Below, piece by piece: positions 46,306 through 56,061 of a stretch of DNA of 64,000 bases; positions within the stretch are counted from its first letter, which is position 1, and each line of letters starts with the position of its first letter. The stretch is from Eunapius fragilis (Eukaryota; Porifera; Demospongiae; Spongillida; Spongillidae). A program made the translations under genes and the position numbers. The stretch lies in contig OY811991.1 in the NCBI GenBank assembly GCA_963681505.1, positions 4,500,387-4,564,386 of the forward strand, in the 5' to 3' direction. Below the pieces are notes generated by a model that was given only the letters and a program-made list of their open reading frames with translations, made no database searches and was not told the DNA's origin.

Positions 46306-49300
46306 CTACCCCTGTGCACAGACACCCGCTCGCGCACACAAACACGCACTGTTTGTCATGTTCCTTAGGTTCATGGTGTTGAAGACGATACCAAGTCTTG
46401 TACCTCTGACCCAACTGGAAATCTCCGAGGTCAAGTTCCACCTGAAAAGAGAAGGGTCACAAGACCATCTCCTCCCCTCCAATACATACCCTCCCCTCAC
46501 TGCCCCTCCCTCTTCCAATACCCTCTCTGCCCCTCCCCCAACACCTCATACACAACTGACTTGTACCAAATCAAGACAGCAGTTCCCATCCTAGTGCCTA
46601 GTCCTTTCCATTGACTCCTCTTACCTGGCCCATGAACTGGTTATGGGAGAGCCTATCCCAGTTGTAAACAGTGATCACTACTAGTCTGTTGGCGGGGTCT
46701 GTGAGAGGCATGTGGGCCATGAATTCAAATGTCTTCTTCCATCTTGGAAACCTGGTCTTCTGTATCACCTGATTTTGGAGAGAGGGATGGGAGGAGGGAA
46801 GGAGGGAGGGAAGGAGGGAGGGAGAGAGGGTGATAAATAGAGGAAGGGAGGAAGGAGGGTGGGAGGGAAGAAGGGAGAGAGAGGTGGGGGAGATGTTACA
46901 TGAAGGTGTATGGTCTAAGCCGCTTATTGTACCATTGCAGGTTGATGACATGGCCATACACTCATGAAAAGGCCAACCATTTTAGTGACAATAGATCTAC
47001 CAAAGAAAGGAACAAACCTGTGTGCTGTAGGTAATCCCAACCTCGTTCCCAGACCCACGTGCGTGCTCACACCCTCGTTCCCAGACCCACCTGTGTACTG
47101 TAGGTAATCCTGTTGTGCACAACAGAGGCAAAAGGATCTGAATTTCCATCACTCTTGGCAGCCAAGTCTCTGGAAGGTGGAGGTGTGGGTGTTTGAAGAA
47201 AGGGAACAGATAGGCAATGATGGCCGCAAAGCTTCTAAACAATGGCATCATAGCCATGATAGGCCCTTACCTGCCTTCAACCACTGTTAGAGTCACACGA
47301 TGACTTTCCTGCAGGGTTAAATAATAATAACACACATATCAACTTTATACCACCTGATGCACCCCCAGGGCCCCAGGCCTTAACCAAACACCTGATGAGA
47401 CCCCAAGGCCCCAGGCCTTCAGCAATAGCCTCACCACACCTACTATAAAGAGATGACACATCTCCATCAAAGGTCTTTCTAATAAGTCTACGGTTTATAG
47501 AGCAGAACACAAAGGCACTATTTGGATGGTATCAGACAGGAGGTATTTAATCAGCCTCAACTCACAGCATCTTTGGGTTCAATACAAACTTCTACCAAGA
47601 TCTCGCCTTGAACATCGTCATCTCTGCTTATTAGAGTGAGAGGGAACCATTTGTCCACACCTGATGAACAAGGCACAGGGAAGGTGTCATGATGGGGGAA
47701 TACAAGGAGAGAGTGGTGCAACACAGGAGTTAGGTGAGCAAGGAGGGAGTGAGGTGTGGGAGGGAGTGAGGTGTGGGAGGAGGGAGTGAGGGAGGAGGGA
47801 GTGAGGTGTGGGAGGAGGGAGTGAGGGAGGAGGGAGTGAGGTGTGGGAGGGAGTGAGGTGTGGGAGGGAGTGAGGTGAGGGAGGAGGGAGTGAGGTGAGG
47901 GAGTGAGGTGAGGGAGGGAGTGAGGTGAGGGAGGAGGGAGTTAGGTGAGCGAGGAGGGAGTGAGGTGAGGGAGTAGGTGAGGGAGTGAGGTGAGGGAGGA
48001 GGGAGTGGGGGAGGAGGGAGTGAGGTGGGGGAGGAGGGAGTGGGGGAGGAGGGAGTGAGGTGAGGGAGTGAGGTGAGGGAGGAGGAAGTGAGGTGAGGGA
48101 GGAGGAAGTGAGGTGAGGGAGGAGTGAGTGAGGGAGGAGGGAGTGGGGGAGGAGGGAGTGAGGGAGGAGAGAGTGAGGAAGGAGGGAGTGAGGGAGGGAG
48201 TGTGAGGGTTAGGAAAGGAAGGAGGATGTAGAGAGGACAGATGTATGCGAGGTAAGGGAGGGGATGAAGGGGAATGAGATAACATTGTGAGGAGTGGTGA
48301 AAGGAGAAAGGAAAGAGGAGAAAATGTGTGGGGGAGGAGGGGAGGGTGTATGAGTGCAGGTCAATGGAAGAGATTCCAGTAGCTGCAAGGCCCATATCAG
48401 GAGTCATGCATAAACTAATGAGCTCATGATAATAGCACATGCATTCTGAGGACCAGTGCACAAAGTTAGGGAGCAGATGTGTACATCAGGGTGTGTGCAT
48501 TCATGATCAGTATTACCTCTAGGCAGCTTGACTATCGTCTCTCTATCCAGCATTACTTTCCCCAATGGCTCCTTTGCCCTGAAGAATTAGTACAGAATTA
48601 AGTGCAACACACACAGGATACACACACACGCGCACACACACACACATACACACATGTGCACACAAGTACACACACACACACAAACACACACATGCGCACA
48701 CAGGTACACACATGCACACATATGTACACCATGGATATATCTTTGAATAAAAAGTCATAACCTCCAAAATCAGAAGAATGTATATATGAATAACAGCTAC
48801 CATATCCCAACCCCATGGTAGGCTTGTGGCTAGGCAAAGAAAGCCACCTACCCATATATGGTATGAGTGACTCCACCCCCTAATGGAAGGCCCCTTGTCA
48901 CTGGCCAGTCTCAACAACCACAACACCCAAACATTTGCACAGATGGTGTAGCAATACACAACTAACCCAGAAATAGGGGAAAGGGAGGAGGTGGAGTCAG
49001 GTAAGGGGGATGTGTGGTCAGGGAAGGGAGGAGGAATGGTCAGGGAGAAACCTCCACTCACCCTATGATGTCATAGTCGTATACAAATGCGCTGATGTCT
49101 TGAAACTCGTTGGGCACATGGAAGGTGTACTCTTCTCCCCAGAAGGGGTCAAGTGTCTTAAAGGCTGTAGCAGTCCTGGAGCATAGCATTAAGTCATCAC
49201 ATTACAGGTCTGCATGCACACACACACACACACACATACACACACACACACATACATACACACACCACAACACACAGACACATGGACATGTACATACATA

Positions 49301-49923
49301 GATCACAACACGTGTGCACAAAGTGAAAGGCATGGTTACTCAATGGGACCAACAGCTGCACCTCCTGGGAGGAAGAACAGGGTATTACAGAGGACAGGGA
49401 CACAAGGGGAAAAGAGGGAAGGAGGGAGAAAGGGAGGAAGGTAAGGGTGGGAGAGAGAGAGGAGAAGGGGATATGTTTACTACCTGTAAAACAACTCGTT
49501 GTCGCGTACTACGTCAAATACATGTCCAAACCTCCTGTCAGCCAGTTAAAATAACGGTAACTAGGGTACGATCCCCACACATGTATACGGCGTGTTAGTG
49601 CACGACTCACGAGCGGTTGGACATGAGTGAGACATAACACCAAAATAGGTGGGGGGGGGGGGGGGGGGGGAGAAGGACTCCTATAAATAAAAACCTACCT
49701 AGCTACCGTCTCATTATCGATCTTCAGTACGCAGAATGGATCCCTCAAACCTGACCTGCAGCAAGACAAGGTACATGAAGGGGGACTAAATACTACTTCC
49801 ATGGCTCGTTCCCCCCAAAGATCCTGAGAGATCGACTTACATTTCTCTGCTGGGCAATTTCTTCGCTTCACTTATCTTCACGTACACACTCGAATACTGG
49901 AAGACTGGAGTGCTCATCGCCAT
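36222..49923 (-). CDS. RASAL1/RASA4-like: RASAL1/RASA4-type Ras GTPase-activating protein, spliced
   Basis: Exons on the minus strand: 49,923-49,841; 49,755-49,699; 49,534-49,484; 49,175-49,062; 48,578-48,517; 47,660-47,566; 47,308-47,271; 47,169-47,091; 46,768-46,625; 46,441-46,350; 46,114-46,000; 45,436-45,286; 44,264-44,200; 43,063-42,954; 42,394-42,199; 40,892-40,755; 40,543-40,405; 40,054-39,867; 39,692-39,537; 39,201-39,066; 36,574-36,222. All phases join: 2,562 nt, 853 aa. The first C2 has [12 protein letters not shown] and VYDYD; the second C2 has [11 protein letters not shown] and [10 protein letters not shown]. The RasGAP domain has the arginine finger in [10 protein letters not shown] and the FLR...PA motif in [15 protein letters not shown] domain follows ([11 protein letters not shown]), then a Btk zinc motif ([14 protein letters not shown]...C) and a RASA4-like tail ([13 protein letters not shown]). 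The family switches Ras off at the plasma membrane in response to calcium. All visible key residues are present, so the gene looks functional. Confidence 0.96.
36640..36935. repeat. 18-bp tandem array (about 16 copies)
   Basis: Unit CACCAGTCACACCACAGG, in the last RasGAP intron, starting about 65 bp upstream of the last exon. A multiple of three, so it yields spurious GACGVT-type frames. Confidence 0.95.
37210..37325. repeat. Two copies of a 37-bp segment
   Basis: TCCCATATTTGGTCTGAACC and the following AAAGTTTTGGAA occur at 37,216 and 37,288, about 72 bp apart, in the last RasGAP intron. Confidence 0.85.
37505..37585. repeat. 24-bp tandem repeat, three copies
   Basis: TATAATCACCTATATACCG with TACTG, three times. 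Confidence 0.9.
37670..39065. repeat. 1.4-kb (CT)n/ACAATGTCCTCC array
   Basis: Alternating (TC)n runs and the motif ACAATGTCCTCCC. On the minus strand it is a purine-rich intronic block that begins at the very first intron base after the exon ending at 39,066. The donor GTAGAGAGAGAG itself resembles the unit (GTAGAGAGAGA). It yields three overlapping serine/leucine-rich spurious frames of up to 485 codons. Confidence 0.95.
40139..40270. repeat. 21-bp tandem repeat
   Basis: Six imperfect units like TCCCCGATCCATCAGACCTAC between RasGAP exons at 40,054 and 40,405. Confidence 0.88.
40618..40748. repeat. Short tandem repeat CAGTTCCCTCCACACA
   Basis: About six imperfect units. The minus-strand direction places it directly after the donor at 40,754. 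Confidence 0.85.
40893..40977. repeat. (GT)n microsatellite forming a splice acceptor
   Basis: About 40 repeats. On the minus strand this is (CA)n ending directly in CACAG|GATGTGCCC, the 3' splice site of the RasGAP exon starting at 40,892. There is no T-rich tract, so the CA repeat takes the place of the polypyrimidine tract. Confidence 0.9.
41495..42198 (-). repeat. 66-bp minisatellite of duplicated exon end plus donor
   Basis: About eleven units (some 53-69 bp). On the minus strand each contains GGGTCAGAGAGAGGTGGCC, then TGATGAGAAAGACAAG|GTGACCTAG. This is the last 36 nt of the exon at 42,394-42,199 (encoding [11 protein letters not shown]) plus its donor and the first intron bases. Copies are nearly identical to each other and to the exon. 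Reading through any copy meets TAG seven nucleotides after the exon end. Confidence 0.93.
43330..43615. repeat. (AC)n-rich degenerate microsatellite
   Basis: Runs of AC interrupted by ATGCACAC and AACACAC. It lies upstream of the acceptor at 43,064 on the minus strand. Confidence 0.92.
43796..43990. repeat. 19-20 bp tandem array (about 10 copies)
   Basis: Unit GTGGGTTAGCCCAAGGTAG, with AACCC variants, in the RasGAP intron after 44,200. Confidence 0.93.
44385..44515. repeat. 21-bp tandem repeat
   Basis: Five units like CCATTGTAGTTGACCTACACA, about 120 bp upstream of the RasGAP exon at 44,264. Confidence 0.9.
45440..45510. repeat. (GT)n microsatellite next to an acceptor
   Basis: On the minus strand (CA)n leads into CACATAATGCAG|CCAGAGG, the acceptor of the RasGAP exon 45,436-45,286. 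Confidence 0.9.
46272..46303. repeat. (AC)n microsatellite
   Basis: About 15 AC repeats. On the minus strand it is (TG)n, 47 bp after the donor at 46,349. Confidence 0.9.
46780..46890. repeat. GGAGGGAAG-rich tract
   Basis: Purine-rich plus strand, so a pyrimidine tract upstream of the acceptor at 46,769 on the coding (minus) strand. Confidence 0.85.
47018..47112 (-). repeat. Local duplication of a RasGAP exon end and donor
   Basis: The 3' end of the exon 47,169-47,091 (GGATTACCTACAGTACACAG|GTGGGT) and the following CTGGGAACGAGG are repeated about 73 bp further on as GGATTACCTACAGCACACAG|GTTTGT. The second donor is an alternative, probably unused. Confidence 0.85.
47740..48200. repeat. GAGTGAGGTG minisatellite
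   Basis: Variable units of GGAGGAGGGAGTGAGGTG. The corresponding site in the left arm (about 15,955-15,990) has only a few copies, so the array grew after the duplication, or shrank on the left. Confidence 0.93.
48610..48725. repeat. (AC)n-rich tract
   Basis: CACACA runs with GTACACA and ATGCACA. On the minus strand it lies upstream of the acceptor TTCAG at 48,579. Confidence 0.88.
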
Positions 49924-50045
49924 TGTGGCTGCCCCTTCGCGGTACCGTTGTGCGACAAACACTATCTACAGAACCATAACAAATAATAAAGCCACATCAT
50001 AATTGAAGGGACGCCCCTCCTACACAACAGCTGTGTACAAGAGAA

Positions 50046-51066
50046 AATTTAAAATCGTACGATATGTGGGTGTGGTTTTAAATAATCGGCGCATGGAAAC
50101 ATGTAGTTGCTTGAATTTTGATTTTGCTTGCTCGGCATACATTTAGAAATTTTCATTTACTCATGCGTACAGGTTTTGGGTTATGAAAATGGCTTATATC
50201 TATTTTAATCCATGGATGATTGCGGCCTTGGGGGTTGCAATATTCCCATCTATCAGTTATTAATAGATCACCTGTAAAAATTAAAGTCACCGTCGATGAA
50301 CGATGAACTCATTGTAATGCGTTCAATTGGATTAACGGTATCCTCCAATTACTTCATTGGGCCATTCGTTCACGGGAATACCTATTCCAATTAAAAGTAA
50401 ATAAATGCAATTAATCGTTCATAGAATAAGGTCTATTCAAGCATAGGGCAACTGGGAAAGGCGTGAAGAACTGCAGGTACAGCTAGGTGTGCGTGTGTGA
50501 GCGAGAGTGTTTAAGTTTGTAGGATGAAGTGGCATGATGCTTTGAGCTTGATTTTTGATTTGGTGAATTATGGAGTATACTATTTAGGTTACAGAGAGGA
50601 GAGAAGAACATAGGGAAGCACAACCTCCCTCTTCCAACGCCACGTACTGCGGAACTAGGCGCTATCTTGTAGTGGATCTAACTTTATAGCGTAAAAGCCT
50701 CGATCGTCCGTATAGCATCAAGAATTAAAAGGGCGGCATTCTGTAAGTGATTCGATTGCCATTAACTTTGCTCTGTTGTACATTTGTAGCGTATATTTGC
50801 ATGTAGGCTTATGTTGAGTACTTGCTTATAGATGCGTAGTAGCATCAGGGGGCGGATCGGATCAGATTGGGGAGAGAGGCGACTGTGTTTCTCAGATCTA
50901 ATAACTAATAATAAACTACATACAAGGCACAGTTTGCAAAGCGACTGGCGATTTGAGGAGCTTATAGCCCTCCTTCATACCCCATAGCAAGGGCAGGTAC
51001 ACGGTGAGACATCGTACCACACCCGCTCCCAAACCTTCATCTATGTACTTAAGATCCTGGACCATC
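50046..51066. repeat. Right arm of the inverted duplication, upstream flank
   Basis: No gene seen. Blocks at 50,395-50,660 and 50,700-51,066 are inverse copies of 10,220-10,800. The part 50,046-50,390 is diverged, with only short matches (for example CAGGTGATCTATTAA at about 10,889, inverted at 50,265). As the 5' flank of RasGAP it presumably holds the promoter, but no motif can be named safely. Confidence 0.8.
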
Positions 51067-51367
51067 ACTAAATTCTTGATTCACCAATTCATAATTATTT
51101 AATGATGTATGTTAGTGCAATTCCGGAACGGAACCAAGTCTGTATACATTTGAACACGTGTGGCTCATGTGATTGATCGATCAAATGAGTAAAACCAGAT
51201 CAGTGAGTGCCTTGATTCTTAATTCTTAATAATAACAACAAAAAAAACTCCTCATTCAGTGATGCATAGTGCGATAGAGTTACGTTGACAGGTCCCTTTG
51301 AGAGGGAGTGCTTACAGCACTCCCTCAAACCATGGCATGTTCTGTACAGCATTGTTGTATCTATTAT

Positions 51368-51636
51368 ACAAGTAAAGAAAAACATTCTCTAACAAGAAAG
51401 ATGGTGGGATATAGGAATTGGAGGCAAAGGTGGTGTAAAAAGGAAGGAAACAAGGTTTTGGGAAAAGGAATATATGAGACAAAAACCCTATTTCGCACTT
51501 GTAAATGTAACAGAACCAAAAGAAATGCTAAATATAGGATTTTTGTTTCATTTTCCTTTTCCCAAAACCTTGTTCCTCTCCTTTTTACACCACCTTTGCC
51601 TCTATCGCACCAACTTTCTCGTTTTTCTTTACTTGT
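51368..51636. mobile_element. Palindromic hairpin MITE, copy 1
   Basis: Ends ACAAGTAAAGA... / ...TCTTTACTTGT. The two halves are near-complementary along most of the 269 bp (GGTGGTGTAAAAAGGAAGG versus CCTTTTTACACCACC). It has no coding capacity. Confidence 0.88.
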
Positions 51637-51764
51637 TTCTTGTCGAAGAGTAATACATAATTATACTATGTACATGCATGTATTCTTAAAAGTTGCCACC
51701 ATTCAGTATGATAATTATAAAAGTAGTTGGTGGTATAATTATAATATCTAAAAGTTATTACTAA

Positions 51765-52080
51765 CAATAAGTGTTAGTTATTTGAAAAATATTTTTCCAT
51801 GCTGCTCCTCGGCTTCGCCCTCTCCAGCCATCATAACATGGCTGGTATGGCTGGTAAGGCCTCCTTCCTTGATATGAAGGCTCAGGGACGTCCTTGTCTT
51901 CATCATTTGAAGACTGCTGTTGTGCACTAGGAGAAGGGCCATCCTCTTGGGATTGTGGAGGGCGGTGCTGGGGCCTTTGAGGGCCATCCCTGAGGGGCTG
52001 GTGGTCATCATGCTCCATGCTCATGGGGGGGGGGGGGGGGGGGGGGGGCACGATGGCCCCTCATCGAGAGGAGCCATCTG
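51765..52080. other. Low-complexity region with poly-G run
   Basis: A poly-G run of about 22 (52,027-52,048) follows a short minus-strand frame rich in Pro, Gln and Ser (51,761-52,051, 96 codons). I see no recognisable domain in that frame. Confidence 0.4.
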
Positions 52081-52239
52081 TTTGGTATTGCTGGTCTCCT
52101 TGACAAGAATGTATAACTCATCCCATAAGGATCAGCAGCCTGGTAAATAGAGTCAATGGTGAATATCTATACATGCATCTATGATTTCTATTACTCCCCC
52201 CCATTCGTTTTGAATTAAACTAATATTAGACTTACATTA

Positions 52240-52345
52240 TACACTTAAATATAGGCCACCATTGGTCAATTGGTCAATCCTATATACCAACAAATTTCTC
52301 GTTTCTCGTTAGAGAATGTTTTTATTTATACTTGTAGTTATATGT
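52240..52345. mobile_element. Truncated MITE copy
   Basis: CCTATATACCAACAAATTTCTCG...TTAGAGAATGTTTTTATTTATACTTGT matches the right end of the hairpin MITE. The left half is missing. Confidence 0.65.
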
Positions 52346-52835
52346 GCTGCCACTTGTCAACCAAGCATGGGTTACACGCGCCAAGCCATGCCAACACACA
52401 CATCGTGCATTACAGCTCACCTTTGGGTGGTAGTCCTTTTTTGTGGTAGCGTGTTCTCTCTGCCTCACGCTTCCCACAAGCCATCTATGCTTTAGTCGTA
52501 TAATATATGTAGGACTGGGGAAGAGGAAAACATACCTCATCCAATCAGATTGTTAGTCACGTGTCAATACATCATAACGTTATAATTAAGAGATGGCGCT
52601 GAATATCAGGAACTACGGTAGTAGTTCCTGTATAGGAATTGACCTGGATCGTGAATATCATTTTTAAAAACGCGACCCGCATATAACTCGTGTACCCAGA
52701 AACGGATAGTGTAACTCTTTGTTGCTATTGAACCAGAAGGCAAAGACGGTCATTTAAATTTTATCTTCAAACTGTTTGCTTTAAGAGAACAAAAAAGTTC
52801 GTATTTTACCTCGTCCCCAGGCCAATTTTTCTCCA

Positions 52836-52900
52836 TCTTCTTCTTCTTCTTCTTCTTCTTCTTCTTCTTCTTCTTCTTCTTCTTCTTCTTCTTCTTCTTC

Positions 52901-52932
<32 letters not shown>

Positions 52933-52934
52933 CA
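52836..52934. repeat. (TTC)n microsatellite
   Basis: About 33 TTC/CTT units with one TAC interruption. The inverted partner at about 56,675 (GAAGACGACGACGGAGAAG) is short and not expanded. Confidence 0.93.
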
Positions 52935-53011
52935 GCGTTATAAACAGGTGGGATTTCATTTGATTGCAGTTTTGTTCCCCACTTTTGGCTAGTGACATTG
53001 TTTTTTTCAAA

Positions 53012-53190
53012 ATGCCTTTACGTCAACAAATAAGGAGAGCTAAACGACGAGAGGAATACATCCAAAATCAGGACGACGAGTTAGAGTCCTCCTGCGTTCG
53101 GTACAGAGCTGATCCTGAAAAATAGCGGGCGTCTACTCGTGACAACTACAGAGCAGATCCTGAAACAATGCAGGCGCGAACCTCTTCTTG
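53012..53190 (+). pseudogene. Start of a RADPE-repeat protein, left arm
   Basis: Begins MPLRQQIRRAKRREEYIQNQ and continues with basic repeats of the type YRADPE, with a stop (TAG) at about 53,123. Highly basic repeat peptides of this kind (RAS/RDxYRADPE) are common in transposons of marine invertebrates. I cannot assign an enzyme. Confidence 0.55.
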
Positions 53191-53314
53191 ACTCCAAAAA
53201 CAGGCAAATATTAATGTATAAATACAGATAAAGGGGGGGGGGGGGGCAGCGGGGGCACTTGCCAGTATTAATAATCGACAATAAAATTTTAAATGATAAT
53301 AAAAAATAGAGGAA

Positions 53315-53551
53315 ACAAGTAAAGAGAAACATTCTCTAAACGAGAAAGTTGGTGGTATATAGGAATTGGAGACAATGGTGGTGTAAAAAGGAAGGGAACA
53401 AGGTAACAGAACCAAAAGAAGTGCTAAATATAGGATTTTTGTCTCATTTTCCTTTTCCCAAAACCTTGTTCCCTTCCTTTTTACACCAGCATTGTCTCCA
53501 ATTCCTATATCCCACCAACTTTCTCGTTAGAGAATGTTTTTCTTTACTTGT
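53315..53551. mobile_element. Palindromic hairpin MITE, copy 2
   Basis: Same family as 51,368. Ends ACAAGTAAAGAG / CTTTACTTGT, with halves complementary over most of the length. It is inserted in the centre of the long-inverted-repeat element. Confidence 0.88.
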
Positions 53552-54056
53552 TGATATAGAGAGAGTACGAAGTGATCAGTACACATCTCTAGGATATGCA
53601 CAACTCAAGGAGCTGCAAGAGGGTGCTATAAGATGCTTTTTTAGAGGGAATGATGTGCTACCTAAAGGTTTCGATGTGCTACGAACAGTGGCGTAGTGTG
53701 ATAGTTCAGCGCCCGGGGACATAATGCACCCCCCCACCCCACCTTTGCGCTGCGCTATTCGTACCAGGGGTGGATACAGGATTTTCAGCTCACACCTCAT
53801 ATGAAAAGAGGGTGGGTAGTACCGCCCATGCGTTCGTGAGTTTGCTTTGGCGCGATAATTTATTATCTCGGTGCCCCCTCAACCCTGCGCCTGGACATAT
53901 GTCGTCCCCCTGCCCTCCTCGCTACGCTACTGGTTACGAAATGTTCATTTCATAATCAGTCAGCACTAATGAAAGATCATGGTTACGATTTTTTGATCCT
54001 TTGAACACTTCTCAGAACGTTTCACTCGTCCCCAACCCACTCGTGTCATACGACAA

Positions 54057-54425
54057 TTAAGTATGTCTGGCTTGCGAGACTAACGCTTCCCTTCCCCGTT
54101 TCGCTGAACGCGCAGCAGAAGGGTTTCTCCAATATGCACTCCTTTTGGTAACCCGATTGTTCACTGAATCCCGCTGATATTTTTGCCTCTTTGAAGCTCG
54201 TATCTCGTCGGAATTCTGTTCATAACGCTGCCTCTTAGAAGTTCGGCTCGATTCAAGGTCTGCTCTGTAGCTGTAACGAACAGACGCCCGCATTTTTTTC
54301 AGGATCTTCTTTGTACCGAACGCGGGACGACTATAACTCGTTGTCTCGATTTTGGAGGTAGGATTCCTCTCGTCATTTAGGTCTCCTCTTTTGTTGACGT
54401 GAAGGCATCTGAAAAAACTACTTCG
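54057..54425 (-). pseudogene. RADPE-repeat protein, right arm
   Basis: Inverted counterpart of 53,012. Its start (MPSRQQ...) is broken, then an open frame of 78 codons carries repeats YSYRADLE, RQRYEQNSDE, RQKYQRDS and SAYWRNPS and ends at 54,057. It is longer than the left copy, which is cut by other sequence. Confidence 0.55.
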
Positions 54426-54522
54426 CTAGCCAAAAAGTGGTAAACAAAGCATCAAATGAAATCCCACCTGTTTTTTTATAACACTGCAAAATAAATATAC
54501 GCGCCATGGGAACGGTTAAATA

Positions 54523-54774
54523 TAGACCTTCTGCAACTCGCATCCTACGTAATTGTTTATTGCTGGTCACGTACTTACGTCATATGTATGTTGCTATTTA
54601 TGTATACAGTTGCTATAAATAACTACACGTGAGCATATTGTTTCCTCCGTCGTTCGTTCCCGTCCGGTTATTGCTTACTCGTACCCACGCGGGGTATATT
54701 TATAGCAACATACATATGACGTAAGTACGTGACTAGCAATAAACAATTACGTAGGACGCGAGTTGCAGTAGGTC
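54523..54774. mobile_element. Hairpin MITE, TAGACC ends
   Basis: Arms of about 85 bp: TAGACCTTCTGCAACTCGC...CATATGTATGTTGCTAT on the left, and the inverse ending GCGAGTTGCAGTAGGTCTA on the right. The loop is about 80 nt. Confidence 0.85.
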
Positions 54775-54925
54775 TAATACTTTAGAGAGGGATTGGAAGC
54801 GGGTTTAATCAACACTAATTATCACTTACACTCCGTGATCTGCTCTGCTGTGCTGTTCACGCATCGATCGTTTGCGCGCTACTGTACCTATCTACTCGCT
54901 ATGACCGCAGATGCTTGCAATGAAA

Positions 54926-55154
54926 TAGAGGAGTTGCATTGACGTCATGCGCGCCTTGCATTGTTTAGTTACATCATATGTATGCTGCTATTTATGTATA
55001 CGGCACGCTATAAATATGTACCACGTGAGCGTATGCCGCCGCCTTCTATCGTTCCCGTACGGTTATTGTTTATCTCGTACCCACGCAGCGCATATTTATA
55101 GTAACATACTTAGTGATGTAAGACGCGCGCTACGTCACATGCAACTCCTCTATA
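54926..55154. mobile_element. Hairpin MITE, TAGAGGAGTTGCAT ends
   Basis: Left end TAGAGGAGTTGCATTGACGTC and right end the inverse of TATAGAGGAGTTGCATGTGACG. Its interior (ATATGTATGCTGCTATTTATGTATAC, GTTCCCGTACGGTTATTG) is related to the MITE at 54,523. Confidence 0.75.
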
Positions 55155-55305
55155 CTGAAAAAATGCTATTGAAAATGTTTTGATTGATGATGGCTTTAAG
55201 ACACAGACTCCATCATCCAGAAGCGCTGTTGAAGATGCTCAGAAACTCTTACATTGGTTTTCATTGTCTGAGAGTAAGGATATGATATGTGAGTTTTCAG
55301 AGAAA

Positions 55306-56061
55306 CTAGTATCGGACGTTGACATTTCTGTGCGCAACAAGACCAGCATATTTAGCATTAGTGTGACCTTGACAAATCTGGGCTTTATCAAGTGTGTTGA
55401 TCAAAGACAGCACATCAATCACACCCTGGAGTGGACAAGGTATGACCTGTAGAACCTTACAAGTGGCATAGTCCAGCAGATTTTGATCAAAGTATGCACT
55501 CCAGTTAAAATTGGTTTTGATGTGAATGGTGAATTGCACACGGCCTGTGTTCGACATTTGATAATACAAAGCTTTACAGATGATGATATGATCAGTATCA
55601 GAGGATGGAGTGATGTCCACCCAACTTCTGGGAAGAGCTGATACCAAATCTTGCTTAAGGCATTGTAGTTTGGACCGTATGGAAACTTTGTCCAAAGGAA
55701 TAGACACAGGAATAGACACAGGAAAAGAAACACATACTTTGTCTAAGGAGATAGACACTAAAAGGGAAAAATCTTTGCCGAATTCAGGCTTCTTCTTCCA
55801 CCAGTGCCTCTTCCTGCCCATACCACCAAAGACCTGTATGTATTTGAACGAATAGCTATGATACAATACAGCCCTCAGACTACAACAAACTATACATCTC
55901 TCTAGGTCAACGTGAAAGCATGACCATCTAGTATTTAATACGCTCGAATAACAGCTATGTATGCAATAATCAATTAGCCTTGTTTGCGACAGTGCTACCA
56001 GGGAACCGACCATTATTTTTCGAAAAAGAAAAAAGTCCCTCCTGGAGCTTTCACTGCGCAC
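55306..56061 (-). pseudogene. Unassigned transposon protein fragment
   Basis: An open frame of 251 codons, of which the part from about 55,730 down to 55,306 looks protein-like (ALPRSWVDITPSSDTDHIII; VIDVLSLINTLDKAQICQG). The upstream part reads as random. It lies inside the 54,777 element. I recognise the style of a transposon-encoded protein but no catalytic motif. The plus-strand frame 55,180-55,452 is its shadow. Confidence 0.35.

Larger units (their letters stand above)
47655..50045 (-). repeat. Right arm of the inverted duplication, RasGAP exons 1-5
   Basis: This is the inverse of 14,250-16,046. The right arm is longer because of the minisatellite at 47,740-48,200. It contains the intact copies of exons 1 to 5 and their flanks, including the 5' region AATTGAAGGGACGCCCCTCC at about 50,010. 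Confidence 0.93.

Noticed and set aside
47730..48461. 243-codon Ser/Pro/Leu-rich minus-strand frame
   Set aside because: Encoded by the GAGTGAGGTG minisatellite within intron 5 of RasGAP, between exons at 48,517 and 47,660.
55180..55452. Plus-strand 90-codon frame inside the 54,777 element
   Set aside because: It is antisense to a more protein-like minus-strand frame (55,306-56,061) and has no recognisable motif.
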